Positions 1-8,130 of a DNA stretch of 64,000 nucleotides are shown in pieces (position 1 is the stretch's first letter; each line of letters starts with the position of its first letter). The stretch lies in NCBI GenBank assembly GCA_018261955.1, contig JAGTRK010000002.1:1-64000 (forward strand), written 5' to 3'. A program made the translations under genes and the position numbers. The stretch comes from Burkholderiaceae bacterium. GTDB lineage: Bacteria; Pseudomonadota; Gammaproteobacteria; Burkholderiales; Burkholderiaceae. The notes below the pieces were generated by a model. It was not told where the DNA came from, searched no databases, and worked only from the letters and a program-made list of their open reading frames with translations.

Positions 1-132
1 CAACCACGTTTGGCGCAGTGGCGTGTAGGCTAATTTGGCAAAGCCAAGTTAAGCGAATAACGTGAGCCTGCCATAACCAAAGTAGGACATCAGCAAACTT
101 TTTATTTGACGGAAAATCCAAAGGCAAGCATA
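1..132. other. Window edge, no gene supported
   Basis: All three plus frames are open only briefly here, with stops at 33, 27 and 65, so the tail of an upstream gene could end in this stretch. Too little is left to identify it. I see no promoter or RNA gene. Confidence 0.4.
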
Positions 133-162
133 AAGAACGCATGAACTATTTCATGCGTTCTT
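133..162 (-). terminator. Hairpin terminator after the pyr operon
   Basis: A perfect 13-bp stem (133-145 with 150-162) closes a 4-base loop 29 bases past the pyrC' stop. Neither side has a long T-run, so it may work weakly or in both directions. Confidence 0.6.
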
Positions 163-190
163 GAGATTTTGAAAATGAAGGGAAAGGGTT

Positions 191-1495
191 TTAGTGAATC
201 ACTTTGCCCTGATGAATCACTGTCTGAATCGCACCAGCCAACTCATAACCCAGCCACGGAGTGTTTAGATGCTGACCACTGATACTTTGAGCGTCAATTT
301 TTTGGTATTGCTCGGTATCGAACACCACGATGTTCGCCTGTGCACCGATCTTCCATGTGGGCGCATCTAAAGTCAAAACAGCGTAGGCATTGGTTACACA
401 ACTGCTCAAGGCTTGCGCCACATCCACTTTTTCTTCAGAAGCAAGGTGCAACATCGAGTTGAGCAACCATTGCACACCCACTGCGCCCGCTTGGGTTTGT
501 CCCACAGGCAAGTGTTTGGCATCGGTATTGACTGCGGTGTGGTCAGAGACCACGGCATCAATTGTGCCGTCCAATACCGCAGCGCGCAGCGCGGTTCGAT
601 CGGTAGATGAGCGTAGCGGCGGGTTGAACACCAATTGCGCATTGAACCAACCCATGTCGGTGTCGATTAAATGCAGGTGGTGCATGTTCACATCGCAGGT
701 GATGTTTAAACCCTCTGCTTTGGCGGCGCGTACCAATTCAACTGAGCGCGCGCTGGAAATCCGACAAATATGCACGCGCGGGGCGTTTTTACCCAAACCA
801 CGTAAGAGTTCAAAGAGTGTAAATAAAGCGATGGATTCCGCCGCAGTCGGTACGCCAGACAAACCCAAGCGCGACGCGTATGCGCCCGATGCGGCAAAGC
901 CGCCCGATAAAAAACTGTCTTGCGCGCGCAACCACACAGGCACATCAAAACTGGCGGCATACGCCAAAGCGCGCTGCAAAACTTGGGTGTTGCGAATCGG
1001 TTGGTCTGCTTGAGAGAGCCCAATACAGCCATGTTCGACCAAGGTCGCCATTTCTGCCAGTTGCTCGCCTTTTAGTCCTTGTGTCAAAGCACCCAATGGA
1101 TAGATTTTTGCCAAGTCCAGTGATTCGGATTGATGGATGAGTTGCGTGACCAAACGCGGTTCATCCAATACGGGATTGCTGTCGGGCAAGCACGCCACGT
1201 GCGCCACACCGCCGCGCAAGGCGGCTTGTAGGACTTCTTGCATCACGTCATCTTGGTTGCCGCCTTTTTCGGACAGGCGCACCGCCAAATCTGCTAAGGC
1301 AAATGAAGTGTGTTTGTTTTGTGCATTGATGATTTGGGCATCTTGTGCGAAACCATCGGGTGTTTGGTCAATGCCGACGATTTTGCCATTGGCGATGTAC
1401 AGGGTTGAACTGTGTGCATCGGTGTGCGGTGCTTCATTTGTATTGCCCGCAGTGTGTACCAAACGTGCGTTTTGAATAATTAAAGAGCGATTCAT
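191..1495 (-). CDS. pyrC': Dihydroorotase-like protein PyrC', catalytically inactive type
   Basis: Amidohydrolase-family protein of 434 residues resembling dihydroorotase. Active enzymes carry a DxHxH zinc motif after the second strand. Here the equivalent stretch, near residue 70, reads [11 protein letters not shown], so both zinc histidines are missing. The later SDH element is kept ([16 protein letters not shown]). This matches the pseudo-dihydroorotase PyrC' (PyrX) of Pseudomonas-type class A aspartate transcarbamoylases, where it is a structural partner that PyrB needs for activity. It is the last gene of the pyr operon, and its ATG overlaps the pyrB stop by four bases (ATGA), which suggests coupled translation and roughly equal amounts of the two subunits. 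A true dihydroorotase must be encoded elsewhere. Confidence 0.9.
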   Translation of the reverse strand: MNRSLIIQNARLVHTAGNTNEAPHTDAHSSTLYIANGKIVGIDQTPDGFAQDAQIINAQNKHTSFALADLAVRLSEKGGNQDDVMQEVLQAALRGGVAHVACLPDSNPVLDEPRLVTQLIHQSESLDLAKIYPLGALTQGLKGEQLAEMATLVEHGCIGLSQADQPIRNTQVLQRALAYAASFDVPVWLRAQDSFLSGGFAASGAYASRLGLSGVPTAAESIALFTLFELLRGLGKNAPRVHICRISSARSVELVRAAKAEGLNITCDVNMHHLHLIDTDMGWFNAQLVFNPPLRSSTDRTALRAAVLDGTIDAVVSDHTAVNTDAKHLPVGQTQAGAVGVQWLLNSMLHLASEEKVDVAQALSSCVTNAYAVLTLDAPTWKIGAQANIVVFDTEQYQKIDAQSISGQHLNTPWLGYELAGAIQTVIHQGKVIH

Positions 1496-2529
1496 TGTTT
1501 GCCTCCCGCCAAAATAGCCATCACCGCCATGCGTATCGCGATACCGAAACTCACTTGCGGCAATATCACTGCCTGCGTGCCGTCGGCCACATCGGATGCA
1601 ATTTCAACCCCACGGTTGATTGGACCTGGGTGCATCACAATCGCATCGGGTTTGGCGAGGGCGAGTTTTTCTTGTGATAAGCCATAGTGTTTAAAATATT
1701 CGGCTTCTGAGGGCAGCAACGCGCCCGCCATACGTTCTTTTTGCAAGCGCAGCATGATGACCACATCCACATCTTTAAGCCCCTCATTCATGTTGTGATA
1801 CACATGCGCGCCCATTTCTTTGAGTCCGCTGGGCAATAAAGTTTGTGGGCCGATGACGCGCACTTCGGGCACGCCCAAAGTGGTCAGTGCGTGAATATTG
1901 GAGCGCGCCACGCGTGAGTGCAGAATATCGCCGACAATCGCTACGCGCAATTGTGTGAAATCCTTTTTGTAATGGCGGATGGTGTACATGTCCAACAAGC
2001 CCTGAGTGGGGTGTGAATGCCGTCCATCGCCCGCATTGATGATGTGGATGTCTTTGATGCACAGTTGATTTAGATGCTCTGCCATCAAATACGGCGCACC
2101 GCTTTGATTGTGGCGCACGACAAACATATCCGCGTGCATTGCCGCAAGGTTGTCCATCGTGTCCAGCAAGGTTTCGCCTTTACTGGTTGAGGAGGCTTCG
2201 ATGTTCAGATTAATCACATCGGCGGACAAACGTTTGGCGGCGATTTCAAAAGTGGTGCGCGTGCGGGTGGAGTTTTCAAAGAAAATATTGAACACCGATT
2301 TACCGCGCAACAGCGGTACTTTTTTGACATCGTGTGAATTCAACGCCAAGAAGGATTCTGCGGTATCCAAAATATGCGTGAGCATCTCGCGCGACAAACC
2401 TTCAAGACTGAGTAAATGCTGTAATTGCCCTTCGCTGTTAAGTTGAGGGTTGCGCGCATTGCGTAAATCAGCCCACGGCACAGGCGGTGGGCTTGGATTG
2501 GAGTTTGCTGGGTTATTGGGCAAAGACAT
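1492..2529 (-). CDS. pyrB: Aspartate carbamoyltransferase catalytic subunit
   Basis: Joins carbamoyl phosphate and L-aspartate to make carbamoyl aspartate, the committed step of pyrimidine synthesis, in the cytoplasm. The carbamoyl-phosphate loop [13 protein letters not shown] lies at about residues 83-95, and [11 protein letters not shown] lies near residue 300. The first 25 or so residues are proline/asparagine-rich and precede the usual start of the fold; such N-terminal extensions occur in class A enzymes that assemble with PyrC'. Length is 345 residues. It is preceded two bases upstream by pyrR and overlaps pyrC' downstream, so the three genes form one operon. Confidence 0.95.
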   Translation of the reverse strand: MSLPNNPANSNPSPPPVPWADLRNARNPQLNSEGQLQHLLSLEGLSREMLTHILDTAESFLALNSHDVKKVPLLRGKSVFNIFFENSTRTRTTFEIAAKRLSADVINLNIEASSTSKGETLLDTMDNLAAMHADMFVVRHNQSGAPYLMAEHLNQLCIKDIHIINAGDGRHSHPTQGLLDMYTIRHYKKDFTQLRVAIVGDILHSRVARSNIHALTTLGVPEVRVIGPQTLLPSGLKEMGAHVYHNMNEGLKDVDVVIMLRLQKERMAGALLPSEAEYFKHYGLSQEKLALAKPDAIVMHPGPINRGVEIASDVADGTQAVILPQVSFGIAIRMAVMAILAGGKQ

Positions 2530-2531
2530 GA

Positions 2532-3107
2532 TTAGGACTCCTTGGTTGATTCAGCATGGCTGACGCGTCGTGGAATGCGGAAACAAAAACGGTTGCGCTC
2601 ATCGCGCTCTAATACCAATTTATAAGCAGGGTCAAATTCACCTGCGTCGCCTTTGATTTGTGCGGCAATCGGCAGTTGACGGCCGCCGCGGTCATACAGC
2701 ACGGCGAGCTGAACCGTTGCAGGGCGACCAAATTCAAAAATTTCGTTGAGCGCAGCACGCACACTGCGTCCACTGTTGAGAATATCGTCACACAGCACCA
2801 CCACACGATTTTCGATGTCAAACGGAATCTGCGTGGTTTTGACATTGGTGCGAATGCCCGTGGTGGCGTAATCATCACGGTAAAACGAAATGTCCAAAGT
2901 ACCGAACGGCTCGCTCAACCCCAAATCCTGATGCAAACGTTCCGCCAGCCATGCGCCACCACGGTGAATACCGATGAGTGCGGGTGGTTGCGCGGATTGG
3001 GCGAAAAAAATGCGCAGCTGACTGAGCAATTGCACATACAAATGCTCGGCATCGGGGATAGGGGTGGTTGGCGTGGTGAATGCTGGCTGATGAGTCATAG
3101 GGTGCAC
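2532..3107 (-). CDS. pyrR: PyrR, uracil phosphoribosyltransferase / pyr regulator
   Basis: Phosphoribosyltransferase-fold protein with the PRPP-binding signature [14 protein letters not shown] at about residues 100-113. PyrR makes UMP from uracil and PRPP; in Gram-positive bacteria it also binds pyr mRNA. I saw no convincing PyrR-binding attenuator upstream, so RNA regulation here is unproven. The given start is GTG at 3107; an in-frame ATG at 3098 would shorten it by three residues, and neither has a strong ribosome site. It lies first in the pyrR-pyrB-pyrC' unit, 124 bases below ruvX. A 10-base tandem repeat (TTGAAATAAG-like) sits just upstream at 3115-3134. Confidence 0.9.
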   Translation of the reverse strand: MHPMTHQPAFTTPTTPIPDAEHLYVQLLSQLRIFFAQSAQPPALIGIHRGGAWLAERLHQDLGLSEPFGTLDISFYRDDYATTGIRTNVKTTQIPFDIENRVVVLCDDILNSGRSVRAALNEIFEFGRPATVQLAVLYDRGGRQLPIAAQIKGDAGEFDPAYKLVLERDERNRFCFRIPRRVSHAESTKES

Positions 3108-3231
3108 CCAATCGTTGAAATAAGTTGAAATAAATTTTCGCTATTCTAACTGATGCACGGGCAAGTTTGGATGAATTTGGCTGGGTTTTGCCGCAAAGTG
3201 CCACAACATGGTTGAGGGGTATGGGAGATGT

Positions 3232-3651
3232 TTAGGACATATCCAAATACTGTTGCAGAATGATTGCGGCAGCCAAATCGTCTTGAGGTTTTGCGCGGGT
3301 TTGCCCACGTGCATTGGTGAGTGTGCCATTGGGCAAAACCACCGATGAATAACGCTCATCGACCAGATGTACGGGCAATTGTGTTGCACTCATCAGCGCC
3401 TGTTGCACATCCAAACACACCTGTGTCATTTCATGCGGCGTACCATCAGGGTGGCGTGGGCTACCGAGTACCAATTCGTGCGCCGACCAGTCGCGTGCGA
3501 TTTGACGAATGCGCTGAATGCTATGGGCTGGGTTGGTGTTTTGAATGATTTCCAAAGGCTCGGCGTGTTGCGTGAGGGTATTACCCACCGCAATGCCAAT
3601 GCGTTTGAGACCGTAATCAATACCAATGACTGTGCGCACCGATGAGTTCAT
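3232..3651 (-). CDS. ruvX: RuvX/YqgF, Holliday-junction resolvase-like nuclease
   Basis: RNase H-fold protein of 139 residues in the YqgF family, linked to processing of the 5' end of pre-16S rRNA and, in some bacteria, to junction resolution. It keeps the N-terminal GIDYGLKRIGIA strand with the first catalytic Asp, the central VDER motif, and the C-terminal DDLAAAIILQQYL helix with the last acidic residue. The stretch after DER (YSSVVLPNG) departs from the usual LSTxEA. I chose ATG 3651, which overlaps the yqgE stop as TGATG; a GTG at 3654 is the alternative. It is the second gene of the yqgE-ruvX pair. Confidence 0.93.
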   Translation of the reverse strand: MNSSVRTVIGIDYGLKRIGIAVGNTLTQHAEPLEIIQNTNPAHSIQRIRQIARDWSAHELVLGSPRHPDGTPHEMTQVCLDVQQALMSATQLPVHLVDERYSSVVLPNGTLTNARGQTRAKPQDDLAAAIILQQYLDMS

Positions 3652-4268
3652 CACGCATGACCCACCACATCAGAGAGCATGGCTTCAGAGATACCGAGCA
3701 GACGCATGGCTTGTTGGTATTTTTCTGTGGGTAGGGTTTCAAACAGTACATGCGCATCGGCGGGCACGGTCAGCCAAACATTGCGTGCGAGTTCTTCCTC
3801 CAGCTGTCCAGCCCCCCAGCCTGCATAACCCAAGGCCAATAAAAAGCTCTCAGGACCTTTGCCTTGCGCCACATCCTCCAAGATATCTCGTGAACTGGTC
3901 AAACCCAAGTGCTCATTGATGCGAACCGTTGCCGCATACTCTTTATAAGGCGAATGTAATACAAAGCCGCGTTCGGTTTGCACTGGACCACCAAGATAGA
4001 CATTTTGTTCGGTCTGAATCGGGAGTGGATAACTGATGTGCAAACTGTCATCTTCCGCTTGAAGACGCACAAGGATGTCTGAAATCTTCACATCCGCAGT
4101 GCGGTTAATCATCAATCCCAAAGCACCACTGTCCGAGTGGTCGCACACGTAAATAACGGCACGCTCAAATGCGTCACCCTGCATCGCAGGCATGGCAATG
4201 AGAAACTGCCCCTTTAAATTGATGGCGGGACTTTGTGTTGCAGAAGTTTTGCTGTGATCGGTTTTCAT
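3651..4268 (-). CDS. yqgE: YqgE/AlgH family protein (UPF0301)
   Basis: Conserved protein of 205 residues with the family hallmarks: GQFLIAMPAM near residue 20, GALGLMINR near residue 50, VYLGGPVQ near residue 90 and LGYAGWGAGQLEEEL near residue 150. The biochemical role is not established; older literature ties AlgH to alginate regulation in Pseudomonas. It is nearly always next to ruvX in proteobacteria, as here, and is the first gene of this leftward block. It diverges from the mraZ promoter region. Confidence 0.92.
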   Translation of the reverse strand: MKTDHSKTSATQSPAINLKGQFLIAMPAMQGDAFERAVIYVCDHSDSGALGLMINRTADVKISDILVRLQAEDDSLHISYPLPIQTEQNVYLGGPVQTERGFVLHSPYKEYAATVRINEHLGLTSSRDILEDVAQGKGPESFLLALGYAGWGAGQLEEELARNVWLTVPADAHVLFETLPTEKYQQAMRLLGISEAMLSDVVGHA

Positions 4269-4588
4269 AACTTGATTGTAACGGCGATTGCGATTTGTTT
4301 GTGAAGCATCATAATCCCATAAATTAAGGTGGTATGCAGAAAATCAAGTGCGACGTATTATTTTAAGTGGTTTTACTGATTGACTTAGGATAGAGAGTGA
4401 GTTGGAGTGAATAAAACAGGTGTTGCTATAAAAGGACAGAGGTAAGGGAATGGCTGATAAAAATATTTTCTTAATTTCTTACTTTCACAAGCATTTGTAG
4501 AGCCTTGTTTTATAACAATAAAAATTTAAAGATTTTATAGGGAAAGCGTGCTAACCCATTGTCTTTATTGAGAAAATTGACTTTTAAC
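4269..4588. other. Divergent A+T-rich intergenic region, yqgE to mraZ
   Basis: About 320 bases without a convincing gene. A 16-codon reading frame at 4450-4500 begins with ATG after a purine-rich stretch (GAGGTAAGGGA), but nothing else supports it. The region must hold the yqgE promoter; I could not place it. Confidence 0.5.
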
Positions 4589-4617
4589 TTGACGCGGTCT
4601 GCGCCATGCCGTAAAGT
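4589..4617 (+). promoter_or_regulatory. Candidate sigma-70 promoter of the dcw cluster
   Basis: TTGACG at 4589-4594 and TAAAGT at 4612-4617 are separated by exactly 17 bases. Transcription would start near 4624, directly ahead of the MraZ-type repeats and about 70 bases before the mraZ GTG. Confidence 0.55.
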
Positions 4618-4623
4618 TGCGTC

Positions 4624-4650
4624 AATGTGGTAAAAAGTGTCATTTGGTGG
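4624..4650 (+). promoter_or_regulatory. Candidate MraZ operator: three GTG repeats at 10-bp spacing
   Basis: GTG cores begin at 4627, 4637 and 4647, exactly 10 bases apart, and the first and third read GTGGTAA. MraZ is known to bind short TGG-type direct repeats separated by 5-base spacers just ahead of its own gene (TGGGN in E. coli). The phasing and place fit autorepression, though the repeat sequence differs. Confidence 0.5.
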
Positions 4651-4695
4651 TAAATGTGCCAACGACATTCTGTTTAATTTTTGAAAGCAAACGCT

Positions 4696-5124
4696 GTGTA
4701 TCTGGGTAATTCTTCTCTCTCGTTGGATGCTAAGGGTCGGATGATGGTTCCGAGCAAGTATCGCGACGCGCTCCAAAAAGAGTGCGAGGGGCAATTGTAC
4801 ATCACGCGCAGCCCTGTCGGGTGTTTATTGCTACTGCCCTTGCCTGTGTGGGAACAAATGGCACGCGAAATCATCACGTGGGGCGAGGAGTTGGATGTGT
4901 ATCGGGAGATTTATTTTTCCAGTGCCGAGCCAGTGACTTGGGACAGCACAGGGCGGATTTTGATTCCACCGAGTTTGCGCGCCAAGGCGAAGTTGGACAA
5001 AGACATTGAGATGTTTGGCAATGGCACGCATTTTCGCATTTGGAATGCGCAGGTGTATGAAGCGCACGAGCAAGCAGAGTTGGCGAGGGAAAAACCAGCT
5101 GCGATTAAAAACTTTAGGTTTTAA
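4696..5124 (+). CDS. mraZ: Transcriptional regulator MraZ
   Basis: Double SpoVT/AbrB-fold protein, the first gene of the dcw cluster, which represses its own operon by binding repeats upstream. The two family motifs are seen: [18 protein letters not shown] near the start and [15 protein letters not shown] at mid-protein. I chose GTG 4696 over the longer TTG at 4681 because it aligns with the usual MraZ N terminus (Met-Phe-x-Gly before the LDxKGR motif) and has GAAAG eight bases upstream. This gives 142 residues, the family's normal length. The rsmH start follows two bases after the stop. Confidence 0.92.
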   Translation: MYLGNSSLSLDAKGRMMVPSKYRDALQKECEGQLYITRSPVGCLLLLPLPVWEQMAREIITWGEELDVYREIYFSSAEPVTWDSTGRILIPPSLRAKAKLDKDIEMFGNGTHFRIWNAQVYEAHEQAELAREKPAAIKNFRF

Positions 5125-5126
5125 CC

Positions 5127-6050
5127 GTGAGCGAGGCACAAGAACACATCACGGTGATGTTGCATGAGGCGGTAGCGGCATTGGCGGTCAAACCCGAGGG
5201 TGTGTATGTCGATGGTACGTTTGGGCGCGGTGGGCATTCGCGCTTGATTTTGTCGCAATTGGGTGAAAACGGGCAATTGTGGGTGTTTGATAAAGATCCA
5301 CGCGCGATTGTCACAGCGCGAGAATTGGCGACTCAAGATGCGCGGGTGCGGGTGGTGCACGACAGTTTCAAAGCCATCTCTGAGCACTTATCAGCCAATA
5401 GCGTGGATGGTGTGTTGTTGGATTTGGGTGTGAGTTCGCCGCAAATTGATCAAGCAGAGCGCGGGTTTAGTTTTCGTCAAGATGGTCCGTTGGACATGCG
5501 CATGGACAACACCTGCGGATTGAGTGCGGCGCAGTGGCTACAACAGGTGTCAGAGGCTGAGTTGGCACGGGTGATTAAAGAGTATGGCGAGGAGCGTTTT
5601 GCCAAGCCGATTGCCAAAGCAATAGTGGCGCGGCGCGCACAAAAACCTTTTGAGCGTACTTTGGATTTGGCGAATGTGGTGGCAAGTCAAGTGCGTGGTT
5701 ACGAAAAAGGGCAAAACCCAGCCACGCGAACGTTTCAAGCCATACGCATCGCGGTGAATGATGAGTTGGGGGATTTGGGTGCGGTGTTGGAAGCGGTGTT
5801 GGTGTTACTCAAACCACAGGGGCGATTGGCTGTCATTAGTTTTCACTCTTTGGAGGATCGCCCTGTGAAGCAGTTTATTGCCAAACACAGTCAGCATTCA
5901 AAGGATTTGGCAAAAATGCCGTTGACACAGGCGCAGTTGCCGAAGTTGTTGCTTACGGATTTGGGGCGACAAAAGCCTTCGGCAGCCGAAACGGCGCAAA
6001 ACCCGCGTGCACGCTCAGCAGTGTTGCGTGTGGCGCAAAAGAACGGTTGA
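5127..6050 (+). CDS. rsmH: 16S rRNA m4C1402 methyltransferase RsmH (MraW)
   Basis: S-adenosylmethionine-dependent enzyme that methylates N4 of C1402 in the ribosomal P site. The SAM-binding loop GTFGRGGHS is near residue 30, DKDP near residue 57, [10 protein letters not shown] near residue 97 and the late [12 protein letters not shown] near residue 240. At 307 residues it has normal length. The start is GTG, two bases after mraZ. Second gene of the dcw cluster, as in most proteobacteria. Confidence 0.95.
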   Translation: MSEAQEHITVMLHEAVAALAVKPEGVYVDGTFGRGGHSRLILSQLGENGQLWVFDKDPRAIVTARELATQDARVRVVHDSFKAISEHLSANSVDGVLLDLGVSSPQIDQAERGFSFRQDGPLDMRMDNTCGLSAAQWLQQVSEAELARVIKEYGEERFAKPIAKAIVARRAQKPFERTLDLANVVASQVRGYEKGQNPATRTFQAIRIAVNDELGDLGAVLEAVLVLLKPQGRLAVISFHSLEDRPVKQFIAKHSQHSKDLAKMPLTQAQLPKLLLTDLGRQKPSAAETAQNPRARSAVLRVAQKNG

Positions 6051-6106
6051 TGAATCGTTGTAAATAGTTAAAAAATTTAAATTGATTGAATACAAAGCGA
6101 GCAAAC

Positions 6107-6391
6107 ATGTCGATGTGGCGAAATTCGGTGATTTTGTTGATTGCGGTCATTGCTGCGGCAATGGCGGTGATTAACGTGCGCTATCACGTGCGCACACTGA
6201 CCGTGCAACTCGAACAAGTGCGCGAACAAGAACAACAATTACAAATCGAATGGAGCACGCGCCAAGTGCAACAAGTTTCTGCAGCAAAAAATGACCGCAT
6301 TGCGGAAATCGTTGCGGGGCAAGGGATGGAACGCGTTAATCCCAGTTCGACCTATTATATGACCCCAAAATCCGTGGGGGGCACACCATGA
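6107..6391 (+). CDS. ftsL: Cell division protein FtsL
   Basis: Small bitopic inner-membrane protein of the divisome, partner of FtsB and FtsQ. From ATG 6107 it has 94 residues: a short cytoplasmic tail, one membrane helix at about residues 6-25, then a periplasmic coiled coil rich in Gln and Glu (about 35-70). A longer TTG start at 6086 is possible but unneeded. Sequence conservation in this family is weak; the call rests on size, topology and position between rsmH and ftsI. Its stop overlaps the ftsI ATG by four bases. Confidence 0.88.
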   Translation: MSMWRNSVILLIAVIAAAMAVINVRYHVRTLTVQLEQVREQEQQLQIEWSTRQVQQVSAAKNDRIAEIVAGQGMERVNPSSTYYMTPKSVGGTP

Positions 6392-8130
6392 ACCGCGCCA
6401 CGAACATCCGCCCTGCTAAAATCAAGCCATACTTTCCGTTGGAAGCGTGGCGTTCGCGTGTCGCTTTGTCGGGTATTTTGTTGGGTATGTTGGCATTGTC
6501 TTTGTGGGCGGTCAAATTGCAATTGTTGGACAATGACTTTTTACAAAGCAAGGGCGATGCGCGTTATTCGCGCTTGTTGGAAATTCCCGCACCGCGCGGC
6601 AAAATTTACGATCGCAATGGCGTGGTATTGGCTTCAAACATTCCCGCACGGGCAATTTGGGTGATTCCCGAAGATGTGCGCATGAGCGCGGCGCAAGAGA
6701 GCAAACTGGCAAACTTGTTGGGCATAACTGTTGCAGATATTCGTAAAAAAGTGGCGCAGGACGACAAGCGTTTTGTATATCTCAAACGCCAAGTGTCGCA
6801 GGAAGTGTCCGATCAAATCAAAGCCATGAAAATTCCTGGGGTCAATAGCCAAAAAGAAGTCAAACGTGATTATCCACAAGCGGAGGTTTTTGCGCACTTG
6901 ACAGGCTTTACCAATATCGAAGGTCAAGGTCAAGAGGGTTTGGAATTGGTGTATGACAAAGACATTCAAGGGCAAGTCGGCAAGCGCAAAGTAATTAAAG
7001 ATCGATTGGGCAATGTGATTGAAGACCAAGGTGTGATGCAAGAAGCGCGCCCTGGCAAGGATGTGTACTTGTCTTTGGACGCACGGGTGCAATACATCGT
7101 TTATACCGCCCTGCGCGATGCGGTGAAATTCCACAACGCAAAAAGCGCATCGGCGATGGTGGTGGATACGCGTACGGGCGAGATTTTGGCATTGGAAAAC
7201 TATCCGTCGTATGACCCCAATACGCGCACAAGTATGGACATTGAGGCTTTGCGCAACCGAACGGTAACTGATATTTTTGAGCCAGGTTCAGCGCTCAAGC
7301 CGTTTACGGTCGCACTGGCTTTGGAAAAAGGAAAAATCACACCACAAAGCATGATTGAAACGGGCAATGGACAATTCCAAATTGGCGACGCGCTGATTAG
7401 CGACTCACACCCCAATGGGCGTTTGACGGTACAGCAGGTGATTCAGAAATCATCCAATATTGGCACCAGCAAAATTTCTTTTATGCTCACGCCGCAAGAG
7501 ATGTGGACGATGTTTGATAACGTGGGTTTTGGTCGGCAATACAAAGTGGGCTTCCCCGGTGTGTCGCCAGGTTTGTTGCGCCCGTATAAAAATTGGCAAA
7601 AAATCGAGCAAGCCACAATGTCATACGGACATGGGATTGCCATGTCTTTGTTGCAACTTACGCATGCCTATACGGTGTTTGCGCGTGATGGTGAGTTGAT
7701 TGATTTGACTTTGATTAAAAAAGAAACACCTGATGCTGTGGGCGGCACGCGTGTGTTTTCAGCGCAAACCGCGCAAGAAATGCGCACCATGATGCATATG
7801 GCAACCGAACCCGGTGGCACTGCGCCCAAAGCACAGGTGGTCGGCTATACAGTGGCGGGCAAAACAGGGACTGCGTATAAAGTGGAAGGCAATGGCTACA
7901 ATAAAAACAAATACGTGGCGACCTTTGCGGGACTCGCACCTGTCAATCAGCCGCGCATTGTGGTGACGGTTATGGTGGATGATCCGACTGCCAATGGGCA
8001 TTTTGGTGGTGTGGTTGCTGCGCCTATATTTAGTCAGATTGTGTCTGAAACCTTGCGCACGCTGTCGGTGACGCCCGATGCACCGTATAAAACCTCGATT
8101 AACCACACCGCGACAGAGGAGTCCATGTGA
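6388..8130 (+). CDS. ftsI: Septal transpeptidase FtsI (PBP3)
   Basis: Class B penicillin-binding protein that cross-links septal peptidoglycan with FtsW. A membrane anchor lies at about residues 24-45. A PBP dimer domain follows, then the transpeptidase domain with all three active-site motifs: SALK (nucleophile S301, K304), SSN (355-357) and KTG (492-494). At 580 residues it is of normal length. It overlaps ftsL upstream, and its stop lies beside the murEF start, so the block is translationally coupled. Confidence 0.96.
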   Translation: MNRATNIRPAKIKPYFPLEAWRSRVALSGILLGMLALSLWAVKLQLLDNDFLQSKGDARYSRLLEIPAPRGKIYDRNGVVLASNIPARAIWVIPEDVRMSAAQESKLANLLGITVADIRKKVAQDDKRFVYLKRQVSQEVSDQIKAMKIPGVNSQKEVKRDYPQAEVFAHLTGFTNIEGQGQEGLELVYDKDIQGQVGKRKVIKDRLGNVIEDQGVMQEARPGKDVYLSLDARVQYIVYTALRDAVKFHNAKSASAMVVDTRTGEILALENYPSYDPNTRTSMDIEALRNRTVTDIFEPGSALKPFTVALALEKGKITPQSMIETGNGQFQIGDALISDSHPNGRLTVQQVIQKSSNIGTSKISFMLTPQEMWTMFDNVGFGRQYKVGFPGVSPGLLRPYKNWQKIEQATMSYGHGIAMSLLQLTHAYTVFARDGELIDLTLIKKETPDAVGGTRVFSAQTAQEMRTMMHMATEPGGTAPKAQVVGYTVAGKTGTAYKVEGNGYNKNKYVATFAGLAPVNQPRIVVTVMVDDPTANGHFGGVVAAPIFSQIVSETLRTLSVTPDAPYKTSINHTATEESM

